A stretch of DNA of 11,395 bases, from NCBI GenBank assembly GCA_034696485.1, contig JAQIWT010001309.1:1-11395 (forward strand). The letters are read 5' to 3'. A model generated the notes under the pieces. It saw nothing but the letters and a program-made list of their open reading frames with translations. It ran no database searches and had not been told where the DNA came from. The position numbers and the translations under genes are program-made. Shown here piece by piece: positions 1-7,628 of this stretch. The stretch is from Isohypsibius dastychi. Taxonomy: Eukaryota > Tardigrada > Eutardigrada > Parachela > Isohypsibiidae. Positions within the stretch are counted from its first letter, which is position 1. The number at the start of each line of letters is the position of its first letter.

Positions 1-139
1 GTTGTTTCTGTACTCAATCAGTAAAACAAAAGATAGGCCACGTCCACTTTTACGATCTGTGATAACAGGTTTGATTTCAGTGGATACAGTGCCTGCTGCT
101 GGAGTGAGGCCAATATTATATATTCAATTTGGTTTGAGG
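1..139. other. Edge region with open frames on both strands
   Basis: A minus-strand frame is open from about 124 to the left edge and contains the peptide VITDRKSGRGLSFVLLIEY, which looks protein-like. A plus-strand frame is also open from base 2 to a TGA near 137. The two overlap, so at most one is likely real. If the minus frame is an exon, a candidate acceptor is the CTCACTCCAG stretch near 100-110. I do not recognise either product, and the window edge prevents any check of splicing or start. Confidence 0.2.
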
Positions 140-509
140 TCATGATTGGTCAAGCCTATCCAACAAAAAGAGAGCAAGAATGTTCTTTCTCTCTGCTCGT
201 TTCCTTGATCAAATAGGAGATGACCCCATTCAATTGTTCTCTACCTGAATAGCTCTGTCTTATACCCTAATCTTATTCCTTGCTTTCTCGGTGCATCGGC
301 TTGAGATGCTAGAATTTTGTATCAGTCTCAATCTTTCTCCACTTCATGCTTTGAATTCGGAACTCTTCTGTCCTGTGCAGTGTGTATTATCGTATATTTC
401 CGTAAATTTCGGAGTTCTGACCTGTAATCGTTATTAAACCACGGAAATCAAGTTGACAATAATGGCGCCGATTCCCAGCGTCGTATTTTGACGTTATATA
501 GAAAACAGT
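140..509. other. Intergenic stretch, no gene seen
   Basis: No convincing open frame or RNA gene is visible. The only local structure is an imperfect inverted repeat at 169-194: arms AGAGAGCAAGAA and TTCTTTCTCTCT pair at 11 of 12 positions around a 2-nt centre. The centre contains AGAATGTTCT, two inverted nGAAn pentamers as in heat-shock elements, but a third pentamer is missing. Confidence 0.4.
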
Positions 510-622
510 TTAATGATAGTTTGGATTGTGTGTATTCACAGTAACTAATTCACTAACTGACACAAATAATATTATGGTACATTTCAAAACACAATTTATG
601 TGGGTGCAATTTCGGTGCTTAC

Positions 623-827
623 CAATGGTCAATCCAAGAGCATTAGACCAAGGTGCAGCGGTTGTTGTAACCGTGGTATAGTAGTCGCTCTGGTGGATGG
701 CCTTCACTGGAGGCTCCCTCCCTCTCACATTGCCGAGAGTCTGTATGAGGTCGTCGTTACTTATGAATATGATGATCTGGTTGTTTTGAGGGTTTTGTAG
801 ACAACTCGCAAATGGTTGGTCCGTTCT
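623..827 (-). CDS. Possible exon of an unidentified minus-strand gene
   Basis: A minus-strand frame runs open from just after a stop at 830-828 down to 510. It includes a strong donor: the exon would end at 623 and continue into GTAAGC (622 downwards). The encoded peptide includes NNQIIIFISNDDLIQTLGN and a Thr-rich stretch (YTTVTTTAAPW). No family is recognised. There is no ATG in frame, so it would have to be an internal exon, but no good acceptor with a pyrimidine tract is seen upstream. The plus strand is also open in the same codon register (600-800, from a non-ATG codon), and an AATAAA follows at 1005-1010, so a plus-strand terminal exon is an equal alternative. Confidence 0.25.
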
Positions 828-1004
828 TCATCATTTTCCTCCTCTTATCTTCTTCGTTTCAAGGTTGATCATTTCCGACGAAATAACATATTAGATTAGT
901 TAACAACAAATGGTCGCTGATGGAATAGAACACTTCCCAAAACTTTCGGAACCTCAACAACTTTACTGAGAACGAACAATTTTCGTACTGTTCAAAATCC
1001 AATT

Positions 1005-1010
1005 AATAAA
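1005..1010 (+). terminator. Candidate poly(A) signal AATAAA
   Basis: This is a canonical AATAAA hexamer on the plus strand. It lies about 200 nt after the plus-strand frame that stops at 798-800. It would serve that frame if it is a real terminal exon; otherwise it is chance in AT-rich sequence. Confidence 0.2.
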
Positions 1011-1039
1011 CACATATACAGCTTATAAATCGTTAGAGA

Positions 1040-1110
1040 ACTCCCATCAAGGCTGTAGAAATATCTCTACAGCCTTATCTCTACAGTATCTCTACAGCCT
1101 TGACTCCCAT
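1040..1110. mobile_element. 55-bp hAT-like miniature inverted-repeat element with 8-bp TSD
   Basis: The element at 1048-1102 begins CAAGGCTGTAGA and ends TCTACAGCCTTG, perfect 12-bp terminal inverted repeats. It is flanked by the exact 8-bp direct repeat ACTCCCAT at 1040-1047 and 1103-1110. An 8-bp target duplication together with TIRs starting CA-R-x-G is characteristic of the hAT superfamily. Inside, TATCTCTACAG occurs three times (1062-1072, 1076-1086, 1087-1097), like the subterminal repeats of hAT ends. There is no coding capacity, so it would be a non-autonomous derivative and is unusually small. A chance or locally duplicated hairpin is the alternative, though the exact TSD argues against it. 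Confidence 0.6.
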
Positions 1111-1225
1111 TCGGAATCTCCCATTTTACAAAGTAGGAAATACAGAGAGCTAAACAAAAGCGCAAAATCTCAAACACAAAATGAAAAATGCAGATCAGAA
1201 CTTTTTCAAAGAATGCTTCGAGAAA

Positions 1226-1490
1226 TTAAGCCGTCGAAGTATTGGCTCTCTGAACACCTTCGACTTTTTCTCCGTCGCTCCACTGATCCCGGCCGTCGTG
1301 ACAGTACACTTTTGTTTGAAACAACTCCTCCTCTTCAACAACCTCAATTTCGAATAATATCAACTTTGCATTGTAGAGAGTGAAGAGCCAGTTCGTTTCC
1401 TGATCAGCTTCGGCGTTCTTGAATCCATTCAACCCGAAATCCCGGCTCCTTCGGGGACGCAACCGCGGGACTGGTCCAGGTATTTAGAGC
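1226..1490 (-). pseudogene. Inverted, degenerate copy of the BTB-Kelch terminal exon
   Basis: On the minus strand this region matches the last exon of the downstream BTB-BACK-Kelch gene (roughly 4130-4385). About 70% of aligned residues are identical by eye; shared blocks include FTLY.AKLILFE, LFQTKVY and HDGR.QWS.GE. Differences fall mostly at third codon positions, and one gap is exactly one codon, so the copy seems to have spent time under protein-level constraint. It is now truncated: homology stops near 1490, an in-frame TAA lies at 1486-1484, and no other exon of the gene is found nearby on this strand. Two compensating single-base indels, an extra C near 1468 and a missing base near 1440, shift about nine codons. 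The frame ends at TAA 1228-1226. It has no ATG. It may be a relic of a tandem inverted paralogue. Confidence 0.7.
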
Positions 1491-2010
1491 TTCCCGTAAT
1501 TATTTTTTTTGTTAGTGTCCCACCGGATTTTACGCAGCTGTTGTTGTAGGTTTCTCTTTTTTTATAATAATTCGAGATTTGTTTGCAACTTGGAGAGAAA
1601 CAAAAAGCAACACGAAATCTTGGCCGAAATTGAACATCTGAGGATTGAGCTTTTGTTGTTGTTCAGTCCACCCCCGCCAGGCCGAGTGAGTGAGCAGCGA
1701 GCAGGACTACCTGAGCAGAGTGGGACTACTTTCGATTCTTCACAACGGTGGCTTTGTTCATGGCTTCGTTACTGAAAGATTCGGAAGAAACATTATAATA
1801 CAGCAACACAGCACAGCACTCATTCTCACAGAACGGAAAGGAAAGGGCAGCACTGCCTCCAGCGATTCTATCTTTCTCCAGTAAAAGTGGCTTTTTACTT
1901 TGGCTGGTCGCTTTTCTGCTGCATCGCCTCTCTATCTGGTGATATTGCTTCGGAATACAGAGAACGATAGAATTAGGTTAAGGGAGTTTCCTTCAGATTA
2001 TCGGTTCACT

Positions 2011-2021
2011 TTCTCTTTCAG
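2011..2021 (+). promoter_or_regulatory. Strong 3' splice site in the BTB-Kelch leader
   Basis: TTCTCTTTCAG is a textbook acceptor 138 nt upstream of the ATG. A possible cis donor is GTGATA near 1939, which would make a leader intron of about 83 nt. If the organism is a nematode, this could instead be a spliced-leader addition site. No coding frame requires it. Confidence 0.35.
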
Positions 2022-2081
2022 AGATCAGAATTCGAAAGTAACCGATGCATATTCATCGCACTCCTTCTAATTAACAATCCA

Positions 2082-2156
2082 ATGTTCCAAACTTTTGGTT
2101 ATTTTGTTAAACATTTAAGCTTTGCACCGAAGATTTTTGACTCGCATTGCATATAA
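2082..2156 (+). other. Upstream ORF, 24 codons, ending 3 nt before the BTB-Kelch ATG
   Basis: An ATG at 2082 opens a 24-codon frame closed by TAA 2154-2156, in frame with and three bases before the main ATG at 2160. A shorter uORF (2045-2074) precedes it. If the leader begins upstream of 2045, both would be expected to reduce main-frame translation. If transcription starts later, they are irrelevant. Confidence 0.35.
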
Positions 2157-2159
2157 ACC

Positions 2160-4435
2160 ATGGAATCGCAGCTAATAGGTGACCCGAGTATCGCAGCGGA
2201 ACTTTCATCGCTCGGCGAACCAAACGAAATCATTTCTTTATATGGAACTGATCGGTCAGCTGCCGCCATTTGTCATCGAAATCAATTGATGGATGCAAGC
2301 GTGTTCTTTCGGAAATTCTTCAGTTCACCGCTGGAAACTTCAAAAGCTGAATTCTGCCTGCAAAACATTTCAACGGATATCGTTCGTCTGTGAGTTCGTA
2401 TATTTGTTCCATACTGGATTCGTTTAAACACTGTTTCCTGCGCAGGGTTGTTGAGTTTATCACCGTGAAGAACACCAATCTGACAGTCGATAACATCCTC
2501 AATGCCATTGTGGCCGCTCACTATTTAACACTGCCAGATCTAGAAGCATGTTGTAGTGACTTCATTATCAAGAACTTCCATGGTGCCGATTACTTAATGC
2601 TCCACTCATTTGCCGGGGAGAACAATCTTTTACTGCTAGCTGGAAGAATCACTCAAGCTATCCTCGAGAACGCGGATGAATTTTTTCAAAGTGACGCGCT
2701 GGTCAACATTTCGTCCGAAATGGTTTGATTAGATATATGCCATGCATGTTTGTCTTTTTATACCCACATTGTACTGTAGTTGGCTGAATTGATCTCTTCT
2801 GACGCTTTAATTATTCAACGCGAGGAAAATGTCTGGGACGCAGTTTGGAAATGGTTTCTACATTCAGAAGAATCTAGATATTCTTCTTTGTTGAATCTCA
2901 TTGAATTCATTCGGTTTCCTCTAATGGAGGTGAGCTGCAAAGTTACGATGGACCGTTCAAAAGGTCGTTGAATCTGAGCGTTTCAGTTGACTTCATTGGA
3001 GAAAATTAGGCCTTCCCTGTCCTCATCACGACATGACATCTTAACTACTCGTTTTGGATCTATCATGGAAGAAGCTGAAGAACTTGTCCGTTCACCTTAT
3101 CGATCCTTCACGTATTCACATCCAAAGTATCGTCTGCGCGATAAAGGTCACTCTTTCAATTTAATTTCTCATTTTTCTTTGTTGTTCAATGCTTTCTATA
3201 AGTTAATATTTCAGATTATCAGAAATTCGAGCTGGCCATCAACGGGCGATTCTCATTCAACCCATTAACCAAAATCACCCGTCAACTCCCACCCCTCGTT
3301 ATGGCGGACGTGGACCCTCGTCAGCCGAAACAGATCCCCATGAGGAGCGACTTTGTCCGTTCCGGATCCGGGACAGCGGTCAACACGACGGATGGCAAAT
3401 TAATTTTACATGCCTCACTCGCTAGAGATGGGAATCGCATTCGCCAATGGCCTGTATATGGGTCTTACTACTTTTTGATGAAAGAAGAAGAGTGGATGTG
3501 GCATCCCGTTCATGAGTATGAAATTCCAGTGAATACCTACGTCAGCGATACGTATCATTTTCCTGCCTTGGGTCAGTTTTCTGCTTTCTTTTGCCCATGC
3601 GAATAATTCATAACAATTTCTTGTAGGATCCCGAACATCAGAAAATTTCTACTACGCTGTGCGGGGTTGCCCTGGTTATACATTCCGTTTGTCAGTTGAA
3701 TCTCGAGACATCTCATTTGGACCATATATTGAGCAATCATTTGTTCCCATGCCCTGTGGCGTTACTCGGGGATTTCCCATCGAGCTAGCCTATGGCGACC
3801 ATGTTTTCATTTTCCATTGCTCCCACCTCGTGACAAACGATCCACTACGACATCGGCGAACATTTCGATGGACTCGAGGTAAATCTGAATGGATTGAGCT
3901 AGCACCGGCGCCCCACTCTCGTTACCTTGATGGCAGCCACGACAATGATGCAGACGAAACTTTGTCCCACATGAGACCATGCGTGACCCCCGGAGGTCTG
4001 CTGATTTTTGCAGGTGAACCTGTTGATTCAACTTGATGCTTGATCACTTGAATACTGATCTTTTCAGAGCCTGAGGCAAAAAGGTCAACGCATAACTTTT
4101 TCGACGTGTATGATGTGAAAAACGATTCATGGAGCACTATTCCCGGACCAGTCCGCAACTGCGTCTCCGAAAGAGCCGGGATGTTTGGATTGAGTGACAG
4201 CAGAAAGGATGCCGAAGCTGAGCGGGAAACGAGTTGGGACTTCACTCTCTACAAAGCCAAGTTGATTTTATTTGAAACCGAGGCCGTTGATGTGGAGAAC
4301 AAGTTGTTTCAAACCAAGGTTTACTATCATGATGGTCGGGAACAATGGAGTGAAGGAGAAATTGTACAGGGTGTTCAGAAAGTCAACAGTTGTTCCCCGT
4401 TTTCAACCATCGGATTTCCTGACACAAAAATGTGA
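2160..4435 (+). CDS. BTB-BACK-Kelch protein (Kelch-like), 7 exons, 642 aa
   Basis: Family members are usually adaptors that bring substrates to Cullin-3 ubiquitin ligases through BTB (Cul3 and dimer contact), BACK and a Kelch propeller; that role is inferred here. Exons: 2160-2389, 2446-2722, 2780-2929, 2987-3146, 3215-3571, 3627-4013, 4068-4435. All six introns are GT..AG, 54-68 nt, and each junction keeps the frame. Residues 35-135 resemble BTB (CHRNQLMDASVFFRKFFSSP, then the LVVEFIT strand), but the first strand and CDV motif are poor. The BACK domain covers about 170-220 (LISSDAL...VWDAVWKWFLH...FIRFPLM). The C-terminal half shows degenerate Kelch blades, such as FFDVYDVKNDSWSTIPGP at 531-548, without the usual double glycines. 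The start has a good context (AAACCATGG). Length fits the family. The last exon is partly duplicated upstream in inverted orientation. No specific orthologue is recognised. Confidence 0.88.
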
Positions 4436-4589
4436 ACCCCTGAGTTTCTTGCTTTTTTAATGTTTCTTGTTGATCATGCCGCTGTTGTTCTCGTTGTTTC
4501 CCAAAGAAAGAATTCAACCATTTTTCAACGCATGAAATATCAAGCAAGAAAATCAGAAGATTTAGAACCTTAAATTTTAGATCAAGAAA
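4436..4589 (+). other. 3' flank of the BTB-Kelch gene
   Basis: This short AT-rich spacer lies between the BTB-Kelch stop and the next plus-strand open frame. No canonical AATAAA is visible; only a variant (AATATA, near 4588) occurs. The site of poly(A) addition cannot be placed. Confidence 0.3.
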
Positions 4590-4598
4590 TATAAAAAG
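4590..4598 (+). promoter_or_regulatory. TATA-box-like TATAAAAAG
   Basis: TATAAAAAG lies 79 nt before the ATG at 4669, which would place a transcription start near 4620 and leave a leader of about 50 nt. It supports, but does not prove, that the following open frame is or was a transcribed gene. Confidence 0.35.
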
Positions 4599-4668
4599 TC
4601 TTAGTCTCGTGTTCTGTTGACCTGATCAACCACGGCGTTTTCAAATTCGCTTCCACCGGAAGTTGATA

Positions 4669-5299
4669 ATGATAACTAATCTGACAAGAGATTCGATGGG
4701 TCGTTTCTTTTTCAACGAAGCTGGTTTCTCGGAGCGTTTGCTGGACAAAACGAAACGCATCATCCGGAAGCGAAGCGGGACCGGAGATTCAACACCTCCT
4801 TCAGCAATTTTTTGTTCGGAACTTGGCCATAATCAAGAGAACGAATAGACCGAGCAAACCTTCTAAACCGTTCAAGAAAAGCATTTCCCGCAAGTCATCA
4901 ACTCCGACTCCGAACTACTGTACTTGTGTTTCAAACCCCGCGGCTTTTCTAACATACTGCGAATATCTTTGTTCTCGTGGCATCCTAAAAACGAAACCCG
5001 GGTTTGACTATTCGAACGATTCTCTAGATATTGTACCTATAAAACCAATAACTACGCTCTTGTCCAAGACTTCCAGTTTTCCACGTGTCAGGATCACCAT
5101 TGAGTCTGCAATTTCGTCCAAATGCTGCTGTCCTTATTCCAAGTACCGAACCCGGAAATATCGCTTGTTCGATGACCACTTAATGAAGTACTTCGAAAGG
5201 AGAGACTCATTGGCAGTCAGTTCACGAGACAGAATCTCATGGCATACTTGCCTTTCAAGAGCATTCGGTAGCCTCTGCAGCACCTGCGAGAAAGATTAG
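4669..5299 (+). CDS. Unidentified open frame with a frame change at a T6 run
   Basis: An ATG at 4669 opens a frame ending at TAG 4846-4848 (basic segment LLDKTKRIIRKR). The +1 frame is open from 4685 to TAG 5297-5299, about 204 codons, but has no ATG before about 5182. The two overlap across a T6 run near 4808-4813; one base fewer there would join them into one protein of about 210 residues. The second part is Ser/Lys/Pro-rich, then Cys-rich (CTC, CEYLC, KCCCPY, CSTC). A possible 55-nt intron 5268-5322 would replace the last residues and extend the frame by about 45 codons. I recognise no domain. It could be a decayed gene, a gene with an assembly error in the homopolymer, or a gene with an unseen short intron. 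Confidence 0.4.
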
Positions 5300-5604
5300 G
5301 CATTAATTAGGCAAATTTACAGGATCGCCATCGCCTACAGGCAAGTACTGGCTACTGCATCGCTTACTGATCGTTATGGTTATTCGGATCAGAACGGCGG
5401 CTTCAGAATCACATTGCAGCTGCTACACGTATAATGATTTAAAACTCTAGATCTCACCAACTTAAAAGGGATGATCTGACAGTTTAAACTGATTAACTGG
5501 AAGGGTGATTGGTGGCAACTCTGCTAGCGGCAGCTGAAAGCACAACGCCACAAAATTTTATATTGAAGTGACCTCTAAAGTCTTCTCTTTTAGTCCCGTC
5601 CCCA

Positions 5605-5614
5605 GGGGGGGGGG
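5605..5614 (+). repeat. G10 homopolymer
   Basis: Ten consecutive G, preceded by CCCC and an A, so that the C and G tracts can also pair. It is a likely site of sequencing or replication slippage. Confidence 0.9.
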
Positions 5615-5755
5615 AGACCTACAATCACTGAATTCCATTCCGACCCATTTGCAAAACTTATAAAACCCTTTTCCAATATCTTTTCCTTTGTTTACGGGGT
5701 CAACAGACCGACTTATTGAGAGTCCGGGTCAACCTTACAGACATATTAGAATTGA

Positions 5756-5792
5756 TGACGTGAAAGCCCATTATTACGTCACGACCGGAAGC
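5756..5792. promoter_or_regulatory. Paired CRE-like sites next to an ETS-like site
   Basis: TGACGTGA (5756-5763) and TTACGTCA (5774-5781) are inverted CREB/ATF-type half-site pairs separated by 10 nt, and ACCGGAAGC (5784-5792) follows immediately, matching an ETS core. CRE plus ETS is a common core-promoter combination in animals. No gene start is seen close by on either strand, so the target is unknown. Short motifs like these can arise by chance. Confidence 0.35.
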
Positions 5793-5880
5793 GACATCAT
5801 GATCGAGAACGAAGTTTTTTTAACAAAATTCTAAATTAATTTTTTTTTAAATTTCTTCAATTTTTAGTGTTTTTTCTCTC

Positions 5881-6518
5881 TCAAGGTTTGGGGGTGGGAT
5901 CATACGCCCACCACAGGTGGGCATTGAGAAAAAATCGTTCATCACATCGTTCATCACATCGTTCATCACAGCTATTACTATTCCAGATTGACTGAACGAC
6001 AATAGTTTTCCCCAGCCAACTCGAGCACTCTATGCAATCCTTCGCCGAGAATTCTTACCGATGAAGAAGCATCCATTTGCTGTGCTTGAAAATCAGTTGG
6101 ATATTGCAGTGCAGGACTGAAGAGCATCTGTTTTGAGCTTCCGCATCCCCTCGCACTATCCACACCACCTTCCTCTGCAATCGTCAACCGCGAATTTGTC
6201 GCTTCATAATCATAACTAGGCTGTTCCTGTTGTTGTTTCTGCTGGTGATATGCGTAATAAGCATTCAGGTCGATTCCCGCCGTCTGAGGAATTTTCGAGG
6301 AAGATATGGGCGACTCTTCATCATCCGAATCCGCGAAGACTAGAGCAAAACAGACGGAAATTCAAAAAAAAACAAGAACAAAATAAAAACGTAATTTAGA
6401 AGTTGTTGACGTTTTTTTGGATGACTTTGGTCAGTTTAGGAAAATGCGGTTTTGACCAACTTTCTGGAAGAAAGGTCACATGTTTTCTCAAAACTGGCTT
6501 CCAACTCACCAGGTCCTG
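5881..6518 (-). CDS. 3' end of an unidentified gene with alternative C-termini
   Basis: The main exon is 6339-6059 on the minus strand, entered through acceptor TTTTGCTCTAG and preceded by a 170-nt intron (6509-6340, donor GTGAGT). The upstream exon ending at 6510 can only be a few bases in this frame (possibly 6518-6510), because a TGA lies just before it; the 5' end is therefore unresolved. The exon encodes an acidic start (FADSDDEESP), a Gln-rich stretch (HQQKQQQEQ) and further polar sequence, typical of a disordered tail. At 6058 a strong donor GTAAGA offers two endings. Read-through gives RILGEGLHRVLELAGENY and stops at TAG 5980-5978. Splicing out 67 nt (6058-5992) gives exon 5991-5881 with CDER three times and stop TGA 5883-5881. 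Both keep the frame. No family is recognised. Confidence 0.5.
5906..5922. repeat. Perfect 7-bp hairpin GCCCACC-ACA-GGTGGGC
   Basis: Two perfectly complementary GC-rich 7-mers are separated by 3 nt. It lies inside the alternative last exon of the minus-strand gene, so it could fold in the transcript of either strand. There is no T-tract terminator context in the bacterial sense. Confidence 0.7.
5934..5969. repeat. 12-bp tandem repeat, three exact copies
   Basis: ATCGTTCATCAC is repeated exactly three times without interruption. The period is a multiple of three, and on the minus strand it reads TGTGATGAACGA, translating to CDER x3 within the possible alternative last exon. Confidence 0.95.
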
Positions 6519-7442
6519 CTAATAATCAATCATAATTCATAAAGCGTGTCAAAGCCCCAAAGGAGATGATTATCGATGGAAAGAAGCGGTTTACGATCAA
6601 TCGGTTCCGATTCGGAATGGATTCCGGGATGTTGGGGAGTCGTGAATCAAAAATGATAAACGTGGATCATCCTCATCGATAAAAACGGAAAGCAACAACG
6701 ATGGAGATTTTAATGAACGAAAATGAACTGGGAAGCACGTATCGCGCCAGTCTTACACTTTGATTTTTAATTGATTGAGAAACTGAATCAAGAGAGAAGA
6801 AAGCGTGAAAGAGCCAGCTTGTGAGAAGAAGAGACCGCATTAGGAGGCATACTAAATGAGTTCATTCCGGTTCAGGTAAATTCACGTTACTTTTTATTTT
6901 GCTTTGGATTAACTGAGCTGTAGCGACGAAATTCCATAGGTGAAGAAAGCAAAGGTTGTTGATTACTTTCAACTGGAAGCCGGAAGGACGAGATTTGGTT
7001 CCAGCGCCTTTTTACATACTGAAGCATTATTAAAGCATAAATCGCCGTCGTTCGCCGCTATTAAACGTTAGGGGAAAAATGGTTTGTACACATCTGCCGA
7101 ATAGTTTTCAGATTGAAGTAAGAATCAGAATGCAATATGTACTCTGTAAACAATCGATTTGCAAAACGCAAAAGGGCTGAATACGACAACAACCAGAGAT
7201 ATCATTTTGACTGAGTTTGAATTTTCAGATTCAAACTTTGTGGTTTCATTGTACAACTATGCGGATTGGTCCATAAAATATCTCGTTGACTTTTTGAAGA
7301 CACATCTGCACAGGCACATACGTCGGATTATGTTGTCGGTACGGCTTGTTCATGATGTGTAACAGAAACATATCACGTTATAGGGAAGGATGAGGTCAGG
7401 TGTTTTGATGCAGTTCAATTATCGACCGCTCTGCTCTGCTAT
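6519..7442. other. Intergenic stretch, no supported gene
   Basis: No gene is supported. The plus-strand frame at 7159-7362 (about 67 codons) lacks a usable ATG, though an acceptor-like AATTTTCAG sits inside it near 7229. A donor-like TTCAG/GTAAAT occurs near 6875. A short palindrome TTCCGA-T-TCGGAA lies at 6605-6617. The stretch probably holds 5' leader or promoter sequence for BBS9 and for the minus-strand gene, but nothing fixes it. Confidence 0.4.
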
Positions 7443-7625
7443 ATGATTACCTGCCTCGTTCTACACCACTTTACCTATCCCCTTACTGCAGTCGCGAATT
7501 CGAATGATGTTGTGGTTGATTCGATCCGTTTACGGGAAGATGCATTGAGTAATCCCTGCCAGCAGTTTCATCCTCCAACATTTTCAGTTTCTGCCATTTT
7601 TGTTACGGTAGTCGCTTTTGAATGA
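7443..7625 (+). other. 60-codon upstream ORF in frame with the BBS9 start
   Basis: A true ATG at 7443 opens 60 codons ending at TGA 7623-7625, in frame with and three bases upstream of the BBS9 ATG. It contains an acceptor-like ACATTTTCAG ending at 7587, 41 nt before the BBS9 start. The peptide matches no family that I know. It may be leader sequence, or an intron whose removal shortens the BBS9 leader. Confidence 0.25.
7581..7587 (+). promoter_or_regulatory. Acceptor-like TTTTCAG just upstream of the BBS9 ATG
   Basis: TTTTCAG ends 41 nt before the start codon. This position fits a leader intron or, in a nematode, a spliced-leader acceptor. It is similar to the site upstream of the BTB-Kelch gene. 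No matching donor can be assigned with confidence. Confidence 0.35.
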
Positions 7626-7628
7626 GGA

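Larger units (their letters stand above)
1491..2159 (+). other. Upstream region of the BTB-Kelch gene
   Basis: No recognisable gene is present. Two overlapping plus-strand open frames (about 1509-1775 and 1690-1884) resemble no family and lack a supported ATG, although they could be 5' leader exons. There is a poly-T tract near 1555-1563 and a short CAGCAACACAGCACAGCAC run near 1801-1819. A strong acceptor-like site and two upstream ATGs near the gene start are listed separately. Confidence 0.4.
5300..5880. other. Gene-free stretch with low-complexity tracts
   Basis: No convincing coding region is seen apart from a possible spliced extension of the preceding open frame to about 5450. It contains a run of ten G (5605-5614), an AT-rich block (about 5815-5875, with T7 and T9 runs), and the CRE/ETS-like cluster listed separately. 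Confidence 0.45.

Noticed and set aside
169-194. Heat-shock element within an inverted repeat
   Set aside because: Only two inverted nGAAn units are present; a functional element generally needs at least three, and no gene start is nearby.
1509-1884. Two overlapping plus-strand frames upstream of the BTB-Kelch gene
   Set aside because: They begin at non-ATG codons, their peptides are low in information and resemble no family, and no splice path links them to the main frame.
2151-2156. ATATAAA just before the BTB-Kelch ATG as a TATA box
   Set aside because: It lies only a few bases before the start codon, far too close to place a transcription start and leader.
3807-4245. Minus-strand open frames inside the Kelch exons
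   Set aside because: They are shadows of the well-supported plus-strand coding exons.
7159-7362. 67-codon plus-strand open frame upstream of BBS9
   Set aside because: It has no usable ATG, no recognised family and no clear exon boundaries on both sides; length is within chance.
7380-7628. Search for an RFX X-box in front of BBS9
   Set aside because: Ciliary genes often carry one, but no convincing GTTNCC..GGNAAC palindrome was seen here; GTTACGGTAGTCGC near 7600 fits too poorly.
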